Assembly (NCBI RefSeq): GCF_046557615.1
Contig: NZ_JBKIII010000002.1
Coordinates: 310,001-374,000 of the forward strand
DNA from: Haloferax sp046557615
GTDB taxonomy: Archaea; Halobacteriota; Halobacteria; Halobacteriales; Haloferacaceae
Direction of reading: 5' to 3'
DNA: 64,000 nt
Part shown: positions 15,494 through 24,124 of the stretch, one piece after another
Position numbering within the stretch: the stretch's first letter is position 1
Layout: each line of letters opens with the position of its first letter
Program-made: the position numbers and the translations under genes
Notes under the pieces: model-generated
What the model was told of the DNA's origin: nothing
The model's input: the letters and a program-made list of their open reading frames with translations, nothing else
The model's database searches: none

Positions 15494-16305
15494 CCAGTCC
15501 AATCGACCCGGAGTGGGACGACTCCCCGTGGTGGATGCCGAACTGGGCCGCAGAGATGGTCACAGGCATGCGAATCGACCTGCGGTGGTTGCACATGTCG
15601 TGGATGGAGGTCGTCTTCGCCCGTGACCGCAGCAATTCGGTCGTCGAAAACCGAAAACCGGAGGACACCGGCGGTGCTGTCGCGTACCACCTGTGGGCGG
15701 CCCTCGGCGTACTCTTCCTCGTCGTCGGCTATCCGCTCTTCGTCGTCGGTCTCGCCACCCGATATTACGCCCACCGAATCGACCGATTCACGGCCGGACT
15801 CGGGTTCGTTGGCGTGGCTGTGCTTTCGGTCCTCATCTGGGGTCTCTTCTCGGCAGCGACGTACATCTCACCCATCGCGTTCGAAGGGTTCGTCGCCGTC
15901 GTCGTCGCGGGCGTCGTCGCAACTATCTCTGCGGTTCTCACACTCTACTTCAAGCGTCTGGATGGTCGGCCCGTGACCGTCCTCCTCGCATATCCACTCG
16001 GTGTAACAGCTATCTTCCTTCCCCCAGTCGTCGCATCACTCTACTCCCCGACGCTGGCGTCTATCGTCTTCCCGAGTTCGACGTCGCTTGCAATCTGGAT
16101 TCTCGACAACGTCCTCGACTTCGCTGGCGTCGCCTCGTTCATCCGTGCCTCCTTCGAGTTGCAGGGATTGGCGTACGTCGGCATGTGGTTCGCCCTCGCG
16201 GTTCCAGTTGGCTGGTTCCTCGGCGGACTCGTCACGCTCGTCGATGGCGTCAGGAACGACGGTCCATCGAGCCACGTCGACGACGGTGGGTCGCGATTGT
16301 ACTGA
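15490..16305 (+). CDS. Polytopic membrane protein of the tandem CetZ operon
   Basis: The 271-residue protein starts inside the stop codon of the second CetZ-like gene (ATGA), so translation is coupled. About 65 N-terminal residues are cytoplasmic and Trp/Met-rich (MTSPIDPEWDDSPWWMPNWA). Five or six TM helices follow (about residues 61-84, 91-115, 124-146, 155-178, 192-212 and 232-255), and the tail is short and polar. No transporter or enzyme motif is recognised. The linkage suggests a membrane anchor or receptor for the CetZ pair; that is inference. Confidence 0.8.
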   Translation: MTSPIDPEWDDSPWWMPNWAAEMVTGMRIDLRWLHMSWMEVVFARDRSNSVVENRKPEDTGGAVAYHLWAALGVLFLVVGYPLFVVGLATRYYAHRIDRFTAGLGFVGVAVLSVLIWGLFSAATYISPIAFEGFVAVVVAGVVATISAVLTLYFKRLDGRPVTVLLAYPLGVTAIFLPPVVASLYSPTLASIVFPSSTSLAIWILDNVLDFAGVASFIRASFELQGLAYVGMWFALAVPVGWFLGGLVTLVDGVRNDGPSSHVDDGGSRLY

Positions 16306-16378
16306 CGAACACTTTTTTCGCAACTTCACTGTCTTTGTCGGCCGGGATTCTGGACGCATCGCTCTCTTTGTTACAATC

Positions 16379-16401
16379 GATTCGAGGGACGAGATTTGAA
16401 C
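16379..16401 (-). repeat. tRNA-Leu 3'-end-like direct repeat, right copy (att-like)
   Basis: The reverse strand of these 23 bases reads GTTCAAATCTCGTCCC at its start, identical to the tRNA-Leu gene over 16 bases, and matches the last 21 bases of the tRNA at 19 positions. It lies about 190 bp beyond the tRNA 3' end, in direct orientation, and matches 12576-12598 at 20 of 23 positions. Confidence 0.6.
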
Positions 16402-16592
16402 AACGTCGAGACGGTCGCCTTCGGCGCTGCGTCTCGTCTCGTTCAAACTCGCCGTTCGATTTGAACCACGGTCGCAACGCGACTCACGGCTTCGCCGTTC
16501 GTCTTTTTGCGACACGAAATGTCGCACATTGCTCCCTGATTCAAATCACTCTGGCCGCACTTGGCACTCGTCACAAAGTTCCTCGGTACAAG
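16402..16592. other. Gene-free spacer between tRNA-Leu and its partial copy
   Basis: I see no coding capacity here. The stretch contains a 7-bp hairpin TGCGACA-CGAAA-TGTCGCA (16508-16526) and a palindrome-like run CGAGACG...CGTCTCG near 16406-16436. It could be decayed element sequence or tRNA 3' trailer. Confidence 0.45.
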
Positions 16593-16677
16593 TGCGGGGG
16601 ACGAGATTTGAACTCGCGAACTCCTACGAGAGCGGATCTTAAGTCCGCCGCTTTTGGCCAGGCTCAGCCACCCCCGC
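16593..16677 (-). tRNA. tRNA-Leu (anticodon UAA)
   Basis: The 85-nt reverse-strand sequence folds as a class II tRNA. Its acceptor stem is GCGGGGG/CCCCCGC with discriminator A. The D-arm is GCTGAGCCTGGCCAAAAGC, the anticodon stem GCGGA/TCCGC with loop CTTAAGA (anticodon TAA), and there is a long variable arm. The T-arm is GCGAG-TTCAAAT-CTCGT. The 3' CCA is not encoded and no intron is seen. Confidence 0.95.
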
Positions 16678-16717
16678 TCAGTCGTTCGTTATCAGGGGGG
16701 AAGAAAAGTGCTTTCGG

Positions 16718-17062
16718 TTACCAATCGACCGACAGCGAGCCATCGCCATTCGGGTCTGGCGAGATTTCTTCGTCCGTCCGTCGGTCGATGACGTGGATGA
16801 CGCCACGGCCTTTCTTCGCCGGGCACACCTCTGCAGCGCGGATGTTCTCGTCGAGTTCGTCCTCACCGATAAAGTACGACTTCGCTCGGGCGAGTCCGGT
16901 TGCAAGGTCCATCTCCCAGTTGTCTGCGACCTCGGCACACCGCCCCGCGCCGAAGCACTTGTTGGCCTCGAAGATGATTTTGTAGGGCTTTTCTTCGACC
17001 GGCGGAGCGTTTGCGTCGCTTCCGAAGTCGCTCGGCTTCGGACGCTCGGTCTCCTCACTCAT
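16718..17062 (-). CDS. [3Fe-4S]-type ferredoxin
   Basis: The 114-residue acidic protein has a CX5C...CP pattern: Cys36 and Cys42 in NKCFGAGRCAEV and Cys80 in AEVCPAKKG. Three ligands with this spacing are typical of mono-cluster [3Fe-4S] (or labile [4Fe-4S]) ferredoxins that donate electrons to P450s and oxygenases. The start at 17062 (MSEETERPKPS) is preferred over one five codons upstream. No obvious redox partner gene is adjacent. Confidence 0.85.
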   Translation of the reverse strand: MSEETERPKPSDFGSDANAPPVEEKPYKIIFEANKCFGAGRCAEVADNWEMDLATGLARAKSYFIGEDELDENIRAAEVCPAKKGRGVIHVIDRRTDEEISPDPNGDGSLSVDW

Positions 17063-17154
17063 CGACGGGGGTTGCAACCGCGGCGACTTTGCGCTGTCGG
17101 TCGCCTTCGAGTGTGCCCGGTGGCTCTTTCCGCGTTGCTCTCCTACGATGGCTG

Positions 17155-18348
17155 ATGGCCCGTCCCCGACGCGAGCGCTTCGACAGCGCGTTTCGCTCCC
17201 GCTCTCACCGCGAGCAACGGCAGTTTCTCGCGGACCTCTGGGCGGCGCGGGGATGGGAGACGAGAATCGACGGGCAAACTATCGTCGCCACTCGCGGCGG
17301 TGAAACCAAGCGTATCGCACTCGCTACTGAGTCGTTTTTAGGGACGCGCTCGCCGCCAGCAGAGACGAACGTCATCGTCGCACTCGGGGAGATTGACTCG
17401 CCGACAGCGACGGTTTATTCGGTCGGTGATATCTTCGAGATGGCTCGGTACGGACTGCCGGAAGCCCAAAGTGACCGACTCTTTTCTGCGCACTTTGGTT
17501 CCCTCCTCAGCACGCCGGTTACAGAGCGCCCGCGGCGCAGATGGCTTGGCCCCTTGCTCGTTCTCGTCGCTCTTTTGTTGGTTGTGGCCGCCGCGGTCGT
17601 AACTGGGATGATTCCACTTTCGGGCGTCCAACTGGCGACCCAAGACGCGTCGCCTGCGGCCACGGAATCCTCCACTTCGACGCCGACAGCGACACCCGTC
17701 CCCCGTGCGATTGCCCCCGGTCTGACGACGGCGGGCGTCGAAAATGCCACAGCGCTCGCTACAGCCCACCGCGAGGCACTCGGGAATCACTCGTATCAGT
17801 GGACGATTGGGTATCGTGAGTCGATTGCGGGCAATCAGACCGGCAGCGCGGTAGAGACCGTCGCCGTCGAAGCGCCGCATCGATACCGCTCGTCCGTCCA
17901 GCGAAGTGGCACGCTCAGAGCCTTTCCGCGGCCAACAGCCTCCGAAGACGCCTTCGCGGATGGGACGTTCCGGTACGCCCGTCGCCCGTCCGAACCCGAT
18001 GGTGTCGCCGTTCGCGTCATCGACCCCGAGACCGTGGCCGGGCCGGGTCGCCAAGCCATTCGCGCGGAGTCGTACATCGACTGGTACCTCTCGACAGAGA
18101 ACTCTCGGGTCGTGAACTCGTCGGTCGAAAACGGCACGCAACTGTACGAAATCGTCGGCAGTGGTAACGAGTTCCCGCGGTCGGTTCGATACACCGTCAG
18201 CGCGATTATCGAAGACTCTGGCTTCGTGCGGTCGATGGAGGTGTCGTACGAGACGCGAGATGGCGTGACAGTAACAGTGTGGTTCGAATATAGGGCAATC
18301 GACGAGACGACGGTGGAGCCACCGTCGTGGGCCGTCAACGCGCGCTAA
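17155..18348 (+). CDS. Membrane protein with restriction-endonuclease-fold-like N-terminal domain
   Basis: The 397-residue protein has an N-terminal domain (about 1-120) resembling the Mrr-like nuclease fold (FLADLWAARGWETRIDGQTI), but the catalytic D...ExK pattern is not evident. One TM helix follows (about 127-150), then a Ser/Thr/Pro-rich linker and an extracellular beta-rich domain with several N-glycosylation sequons (NHS, NQT, NSS). The N-terminal domain looks related to that of the protein at 54405-55496. The start at 17155 is favoured; the frame continues upstream over the divergent ferredoxin gene. A sensing role is inference. Confidence 0.7.
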   Translation: MARPRRERFDSAFRSRSHREQRQFLADLWAARGWETRIDGQTIVATRGGETKRIALATESFLGTRSPPAETNVIVALGEIDSPTATVYSVGDIFEMARYGLPEAQSDRLFSAHFGSLLSTPVTERPRRRWLGPLLVLVALLLVVAAAVVTGMIPLSGVQLATQDASPAATESSTSTPTATPVPRAIAPGLTTAGVENATALATAHREALGNHSYQWTIGYRESIAGNQTGSAVETVAVEAPHRYRSSVQRSGTLRAFPRPTASEDAFADGTFRYARRPSEPDGVAVRVIDPETVAGPGRQAIRAESYIDWYLSTENSRVVNSSVENGTQLYEIVGSGNEFPRSVRYTVSAIIEDSGFVRSMEVSYETRDGVTVTVWFEYRAIDETTVEPPSWAVNAR

Positions 18349-18350
18349 GC

Positions 18351-18869
<519 letters not shown>

Positions 18870-18966
18870 ATACCCATCGTCGGGCGGGCGCGTGAAAACC
18901 GTGCCGCTCCGACTACAATAGTCGTATCGACAGACATATCAATTTGACACAAACGATTGTGATGAG

Positions 18967-18978
18967 ATGACATGTCAT
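18967..18978. promoter_or_regulatory. 12-bp perfect palindrome before the BASS transporter
   Basis: ATGACATGTCAT at 18967-18978 ends 20 bases upstream of the transporter start codon, close to or just after the expected transcription start. It could be a repressor site; no cognate regulator is adjacent. Confidence 0.35.
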
Positions 18979-18998
18979 GTCACTGGAGGGCGACCAAA

Positions 18999-19976
18999 AT
19001 GAGCGCCCTCTCAGCCCTTCGAAAGGCCTCGAATCTCGCAAACACGTACTTCGTCGTTCTCGTCCTCGCCGCGGCGGGTCTCGCGCTGGTCGAACCGAGT
19101 CTGTTCACGTGGATTGCCCCACATATCTCGCTCGGACTCGGCATCATCATGCTCGGGATGGGCCTGACGCTCCAACCAATCGACTTCAAACGACTCGCCG
19201 AACAACCCGGTGCGGTTGCAGTCGGTGTTCTCGCCCAATGGCTCGTGATGCCGCTCGCGGCCTACGCGCTCACCGTTGCTCTCTCGCTCCCGCCCGAACT
19301 CGCCGTCGGCGTCATCCTCGTCGGTGCCGCTCCTGGGGGCACGGCGTCGAACGTCATGGCCTATCTCGGTGAAGGTGACGTGGCGCTCTCGGTTGCGATT
19401 ACGACCGTCACGACGCTCGCCGCGCCGATTGTCATGCCTGCGTGGGTGGTCGCCCTCGCTGGCGAGCAGTTGCAGGTCGGCTTCATGGACCTCTTTCTGA
19501 GTATCGTCCAAATCGTCTTCATCCCGGTCGTCCTCGGCTTCGCGCTCCGAATCGCGCTCGACCGCTCCGCGCCCGAGGCTGCTGAGGCCGGACTCGACGT
19601 GTTCCCGCTCATCTCTGTGGTGACTATCGTCGCCATCGTCGCGGCCGTCGTCGGCCTCAACGTGGATACGATTCTCGGCGCAGGAGTCGCCGCCATCGCC
19701 GCCGTCGTCATCCACAACGCGATTGGACTCAGTGCAGGCTACGGCGCTGGCAAGCTCGCAGGCATGCCCGACGACCGTGTTCGGACGACGACCTTCGAAG
19801 TCGGCCTGCAAAATAGTGGACTCGCCGCCGCACTCGCTGTCGCGTTCTTCTCGCCGCTCGCCGCACTGCCGCCCGCACTGTTCAGCGTGTGGCACAACGT
19901 CACCGGCCCGGCGCTCGCAAGCTACTTCTCGCGCCAAGAGTCGAGTCGGCCGACTGCCGCACCCGCCGACGACTGA
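18999..19976 (+). CDS. Bile acid:sodium symporter (BASS) family transporter
   Basis: The 325-residue protein has nine to ten hydrophobic helices and BASS family hallmarks: LGMGLTLQPIDFKR, GAAPGGTASNVMAYL and FEVGLQNSGLAAALA. These proteins couple Na+ to uptake of organic anions such as pyruvate or pantoate; the substrate cannot be told from sequence. The start at 18999 is chosen because a GGAGGG sequence lies just upstream; an alternative is nine codons earlier, inside the palindrome. Confidence 0.92.
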   Translation: MSALSALRKASNLANTYFVVLVLAAAGLALVEPSLFTWIAPHISLGLGIIMLGMGLTLQPIDFKRLAEQPGAVAVGVLAQWLVMPLAAYALTVALSLPPELAVGVILVGAAPGGTASNVMAYLGEGDVALSVAITTVTTLAAPIVMPAWVVALAGEQLQVGFMDLFLSIVQIVFIPVVLGFALRIALDRSAPEAAEAGLDVFPLISVVTIVAIVAAVVGLNVDTILGAGVAAIAAVVIHNAIGLSAGYGAGKLAGMPDDRVRTTTFEVGLQNSGLAAALAVAFFSPLAALPPALFSVWHNVTGPALASYFSRQESSRPTAAPADD

Positions 19977-20062
19977 GTACCGCCCGACACGCGACCGATT
20001 TTTCACGTCGCCGACTGCGGATTCCCCCTACCTACAAGAGATACGATTGCGTTGCGGTGTGT

Positions 20063-21076
20063 ATGCACACTGCGGAGACCGTGACGCTCGCCCGACTTCC
20101 TTCCGGTGTCCCGGTCCAGACGACGGTTCACGTCTACGAACCGGCCGACGGGACGGCCGACAGGGCGACACTCTACATCCAAGCGGCCCAACACGGCCGA
20201 GAGATAAATGGCACCGAAGTCCTCCGACGACTCCACAGCCGATTGGACCGCGAATCCATCTCTGGACGCATTATCGCCGTTCCCGTCGCCGACCCACTGA
20301 CGTTCGACCGCGTCTCGTACACCACGCCCGAGGCGGTCGATTCGGTCAATCCGAACATGAATCGCGTGTGGCCCGGCGATTCGGATGGCTCACTCCACGA
20401 ACGCATGGCCGCCGCACTCTGGGAGTACGCCAGCGAAGCGGACGCTATCGTTGACCTCCACACCGGCAGTCCAGACATGCTGACTCACACGGTCTACCGA
20501 AAAGGCCACGACGAGTCACGGACCCTCGCCGAAGCCTTCGGTATCGACGTCCTGCTCGCCGAGGCCGCGGGCGAAGACGCCGAAGAAGAGTGGGCCGAGC
20601 GCAACTTCGGCGGCAAACTCCGTGTCGCCGCCACCGAAGCCAACATACCCTCTATCACGCCCGAACTGGCGCACAACAAGCAACTGGTCGAAGACGCTAT
20701 CGACGCGGGCGTCTCTGGGGTTCTCAACGTCGCTCGCCACCTCGGCATTCTCTCCGGCGCAGTCGATTCGTGGGACGGCAAGACCTACAGAAATCACCTC
20801 GGGCGCGTCACTGCCGCCGAATCCGGTCTCTTCGTCGCCCGCGAAGACCTCGAACTCGGCCGCGACGTGCGCCCCGGCGACCACCTCGGCTGGGTGTACG
20901 ACCCGACCACCTACGAGATGCTCCAAGAAGTCGAAGCCGAACGCGGCGGCGTCGTCTACTCTATCGCCCGCGAGGCCACCGTCACCGCCGGAACGACGCT
21001 CGTCGGCGTGGCACTCCCGCTGGATGGAGACGAAGATGACCCGTTCGACAGCGTGGACGAGGAGTTCGACTTTTAG
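20063..21076 (+). CDS. Succinylglutamate desuccinylase/aspartoacylase family metallo-carboxypeptidase
   Basis: The 337-residue protein has the zinc site of the M14-like AstE/AspA family: HGREINGTE supplies His and Glu, and VDLHTGS a second His. A C-terminal barrel-like domain (about 250-330, GDHLGWVYDPTT) is present. The family removes acyl groups from N-acyl amino acids; the true substrate is unknown. The start at 20063 precedes the first conserved strand, and the upstream open frame overlaps the transporter gene. Confidence 0.88.
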   Translation: MHTAETVTLARLPSGVPVQTTVHVYEPADGTADRATLYIQAAQHGREINGTEVLRRLHSRLDRESISGRIIAVPVADPLTFDRVSYTTPEAVDSVNPNMNRVWPGDSDGSLHERMAAALWEYASEADAIVDLHTGSPDMLTHTVYRKGHDESRTLAEAFGIDVLLAEAAGEDAEEEWAERNFGGKLRVAATEANIPSITPELAHNKQLVEDAIDAGVSGVLNVARHLGILSGAVDSWDGKTYRNHLGRVTAAESGLFVAREDLELGRDVRPGDHLGWVYDPTTYEMLQEVEAERGGVVYSIAREATVTAGTTLVGVALPLDGDEDDPFDSVDEEFDF

Positions 21077-21127
21077 GCTCGAATAGTAGGCAAGAAGACA
21101 TTTATCGCCGCAGTTTGAGCCGCAGAT

Positions 21128-21670
21128 ATGCAACGACGCGACGTGTTGCGATTTTTGGGGTCTGTTGGAGTTGCTGGGTTGGCTGGGTGTGCTGCACCGG
21201 CGGCAAGCCCGAACTCACGATTCGACCCCGAGGCTCCCTGTCCAGACAGCATCGACTTGTGTTATCACGAACTGACCGACGAGCAGGTGTTTCTCTACCC
21301 AGACAGCGAACAGGTCACCATCGGCGACGAGGTACAGATGCACCTCGTCAACCGGAGTGACCACGACCTGTTCATCGGTCCCGACTACTGGTGGCTGTGG
21401 CGTCTTGAGGATGGAGAATGGGTCGATATCAGGCCTCGAAACTATGTCCTCGATATGGGTGCTGGCGTCCCTGCTGGCGGGTCGTACGTCTGGAATCTTG
21501 CTGTCCACGCCGAGGCATCCGATGGGAGGTCTTCAGCGTTCGGGGAGATTACTGAAGCCGCCTTCGAACCGGGTCGCTACTGCTTCGAGGCGCGCGATGT
21601 CGATATCGGCGACGAAAAAGAAAACGAACACAACTCGTTCGGTGCGATATTCGACGTAGTCGAAGCCTGA
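21128..21670 (+). CDS. Tat-type lipoprotein of unknown function
   Basis: The 180-residue protein has a twin-arginine start (MQRRDVLRFLG) and a lipobox GLAGC with the lipidated Cys at residue 21. The mature part is beta-rich and has a cupredoxin- or immunoglobulin-like look (EVQMHLVNRSDHDLFIG, AGGSYVWNLAVHA). No copper-ligand set is certain. It is convergent with the TrpD-like gene. Confidence 0.8.
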   Translation: MQRRDVLRFLGSVGVAGLAGCAAPAASPNSRFDPEAPCPDSIDLCYHELTDEQVFLYPDSEQVTIGDEVQMHLVNRSDHDLFIGPDYWWLWRLEDGEWVDIRPRNYVLDMGAGVPAGGSYVWNLAVHAEASDGRSSAFGEITEAAFEPGRYCFEARDVDIGDEKENEHNSFGAIFDVVEA

Positions 21671-21673
21671 GCC

Positions 21674-22798
21674 TTAGAAGTCGCGCAGGTTTTCGAGGAC
21701 TGCTTCTGCGGCACCGGAGTCGATAGCCTCACGAGCCATCTCCAGACCTTCGTCGATGGAGTCTGCATCCTGCCGGGCGTAGATGCGGAGTGCCGCGTTG
21801 AGGGCGATTGCGTCGGCGAATCGGTCGTCGCGTTCGCCGGAGAGAACGGCTTCCGTAATTTCGGCGGAGTCGCCCGCAACGTCGTCTTCGTTGACACCGA
21901 GGTCGTCGTACTCGAAGTCCATTCCATAGTTGGCCGTCTCGATGTCGAAATCCTCGAAGGTGCCGTCGTCGTCTCGCGGTTCATCACCGCTCGACTGTTC
22001 TGCGTCGCTATGCGACGCACTCGCGGTCCACTCGGCGACCTTCGTGTAGCCGGGGCGGATGTCGTCGTAGCCTTCCATTCCCTGGAACATGACGATGCGG
22101 TCGAGGTCGTGGTGCTGGCTCTCTTTGAAGGTGTCCGTCATCTTCTTCGCAAAGGCGAGGTGGTAGAACGACCCAAGATGAGTGGAGGCATTCGCCGGAT
22201 TGGCGATGGTCTCGATGGTGTTGACGAAGGTGCGAACGCCCATGTTGTCGCGGCGCTCCCACAGTGCGTGAATCGCGGGGTTGAACTTCGGTTGGTAGTA
22301 GAAGCCGAAACCAGTCTCGTCCACCATATCCGCCGACTCGCTGGGTTCGAGTTCCGTGCGAACGTCGAGTGCGTCGAGGACGTGCTTGTAGGCGTCCTGT
22401 TTCTGCGTGGGGACGCGGTCACCGGAGTGGACGACCACGGGCGTGCCCGCGGCCGCCGCGACGACACCTGCGCCGACGCCGAGAATTGCGGTCTTGCCCT
22501 TGCCGTCGTAGTTGGCACCGCAGTCCACGGGGTCCACGTCGGGTTCGGCGTACTCGACGTATTGGGCCATCACGTCGGCGTAGGCCGCCAGTTCCTCGGC
22601 GTTGTTGTGTTTCCACCGGTTCGCCAGCCAGAACGCGCCGAGCGTCGTGTGGTCGGGTTCGTCCGCGAGGATGCGCTCCATCGCTTCTGTCGCCTGCTCG
22701 CGGCTCATGTCTTCGGCCGATTTCGTGCCCGTTCCGACGACCTCGGTCATCAGGCGCTTCAGCGGCCACGGTCCGAACTCGTTGTCGGCATTCGTCAT
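21674..22798 (-). CDS. Anthranilate phosphoribosyltransferase-like (TrpD2 type)
   Basis: The 374-residue protein is in the glycosyltransferase-3/TrpD family: MTNADNEFGPWPLKRLM, CGANYDGKGKTAILGVGAG and TPVVVHSGDRVP. A long acidic insertion (about residues 225-285, DAEQSSGDEPRDDDGTFEDF) is unusual for enzymes acting in tryptophan synthesis. Location away from trp genes also argues for a TrpD paralogue with another substrate. The start at 22798 is supported by the family N-terminus. Confidence 0.8.
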   Translation of the reverse strand: MTNADNEFGPWPLKRLMTEVVGTGTKSAEDMSREQATEAMERILADEPDHTTLGAFWLANRWKHNNAEELAAYADVMAQYVEYAEPDVDPVDCGANYDGKGKTAILGVGAGVVAAAAGTPVVVHSGDRVPTQKQDAYKHVLDALDVRTELEPSESADMVDETGFGFYYQPKFNPAIHALWERRDNMGVRTFVNTIETIANPANASTHLGSFYHLAFAKKMTDTFKESQHHDLDRIVMFQGMEGYDDIRPGYTKVAEWTASASHSDAEQSSGDEPRDDDGTFEDFDIETANYGMDFEYDDLGVNEDDVAGDSAEITEAVLSGERDDRFADAIALNAALRIYARQDADSIDEGLEMAREAIDSGAAEAVLENLRDF

Positions 22799-22894
22799 GG
22801 CTGAGTGTTCGAGTGAGCGCGCAAAAAACGTCCTGTTCGTGCCTGCCCGCCCGCGTCCGAAAGGGATAGGCTTCCGGACTCCTAAGCCGCGACA

Positions 22895-23938
22895 ATGAGC
22901 GCGCTGTCGGAGGATTGGCGAGACGACCTCGACGAGGTCGATGCCGCCCTCATCGACGACTACCAGAGTGGCTTCCCGGTCGCCGAACGTCCCTTCCGCG
23001 TCGTCGCCGACGAACTCGGTATCGAGGAAGACGACGCCCTGGAACGAGTCAAACGGCTCCGCGAGAAGGGCATCTTCCGGCGGTTCGGTGCGGTCCTCAA
23101 CCCGCCGGTCATCGGGAGTTCGACCCTCGCGGCCGTTTCGGCTCCTGACGACCGATTCGACGAGGTTGCCGAGGTCATCAACGGCTATCAGCAAGTGAAC
23201 CACAACTACCGCCGCGACCACGACTGGAACATGTGGTTCGTCGTCACCGCTGGCTCTCGGGAGACGCGCGACCGACTACTCGCAGAAATCGAGGAACGAA
23301 CGGGGTGTGAGGTGCTGAACCTCCCGATGCTGACCGACTACTACATCGACCTCGAATTTCCGGTGATGAACGAGGACCGTTTCGCCCGCGAGAGCCTCGA
23401 ACAGACCGAGGTGAGTGCCACCCGAATCTCCGAGAACGCCACGGGCAACCTCTCGGACCTCGACGCTCGCCTCCTCGTGGAGATTCAAGACGGGTTCCCG
23501 CTCTCGAAGACGCCCTACCGCGACGTTGCCGAGGCCATCGACGCCGAACCGGCGGAAGTCATCGACGCCATCGAACGTCTCCTCGCCGACGGCTGTATCA
23601 AACGAATCGGCTGTATCGTCAACCACGTCGTCACGGGCTTTCACAACAACTGCATGGTCGTCTGGAACGTCCCCGACGACGAACTCGATGCTCGAGGTGA
23701 ACACGTCGGGAGTCTCCCCTACGTCACCCTCTGCTACCACCGCCCGCGTCGCCCAGAACAGGACTGGCCGTACAACCTCTTCACGATGATTCATGGCCGC
23801 GAAGCCGATGCCGTGGACGAGAAGATAGACGAACTCGCCGACGAGTACCTCCCCTTCGAACACGAGCGTCTCTACTCCACCAAGACCCTGAAACAGACCG
23901 GCGCGCAGTACGAAGCACTCGTCAGTTCCGAGGACTGA
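22895..23938 (+). CDS. Siroheme decarboxylase, fused AhbA/AhbB type
   Basis: The 347-residue protein consists of two tandem Lrp/AsnC-like halves. Each has a helix-turn-helix-like region (LIDDYQSGFPVAERPF; LLVEIQDGFPLSKTPY) and a decarboxylase core (HNYRRDHDWNMWF; LCYHRPRRPEQDW). This is the layout of NirDL/Ahb proteins that convert siroheme to 12,18-didecarboxysiroheme in archaeal heme synthesis. The His/Arg sites of both halves are visible. It is divergent from the TrpD-like gene. Confidence 0.9.
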   Translation: MSALSEDWRDDLDEVDAALIDDYQSGFPVAERPFRVVADELGIEEDDALERVKRLREKGIFRRFGAVLNPPVIGSSTLAAVSAPDDRFDEVAEVINGYQQVNHNYRRDHDWNMWFVVTAGSRETRDRLLAEIEERTGCEVLNLPMLTDYYIDLEFPVMNEDRFARESLEQTEVSATRISENATGNLSDLDARLLVEIQDGFPLSKTPYRDVAEAIDAEPAEVIDAIERLLADGCIKRIGCIVNHVVTGFHNNCMVVWNVPDDELDARGEHVGSLPYVTLCYHRPRRPEQDWPYNLFTMIHGREADAVDEKIDELADEYLPFEHERLYSTKTLKQTGAQYEALVSSED

Positions 23939-24124
23939 ACTGGCGACTCGTCTCTTTTCCTGAAAGTGCGTATTACGGGCTGACAGAACGGTTTTGCCAG
24001 TGGAAGTTGTATCTGTATATACATTTTTGGGGGTGTTCTCTCCTCGAATCGCTCGGAAAACCAACACACGACGACGGCGAGACGGTGTCTGTCTCTCGTT
24101 TCGGGCGGATACGACTACAGGACG

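Noticed and set aside
16430..16466. A third tRNA-like T-arm match (GATTTGAACC)
   Set aside because: Only about ten bases match, which is within chance for tRNA-like sequences near a tRNA gene; not counted as an attachment repeat.
22799..23221. N-terminal extension of the TrpD-like protein by 141 codons
   Set aside because: The extension lies over the divergent siroheme decarboxylase gene and does not resemble the family; the ATG at 22798 gives the normal N-terminus.
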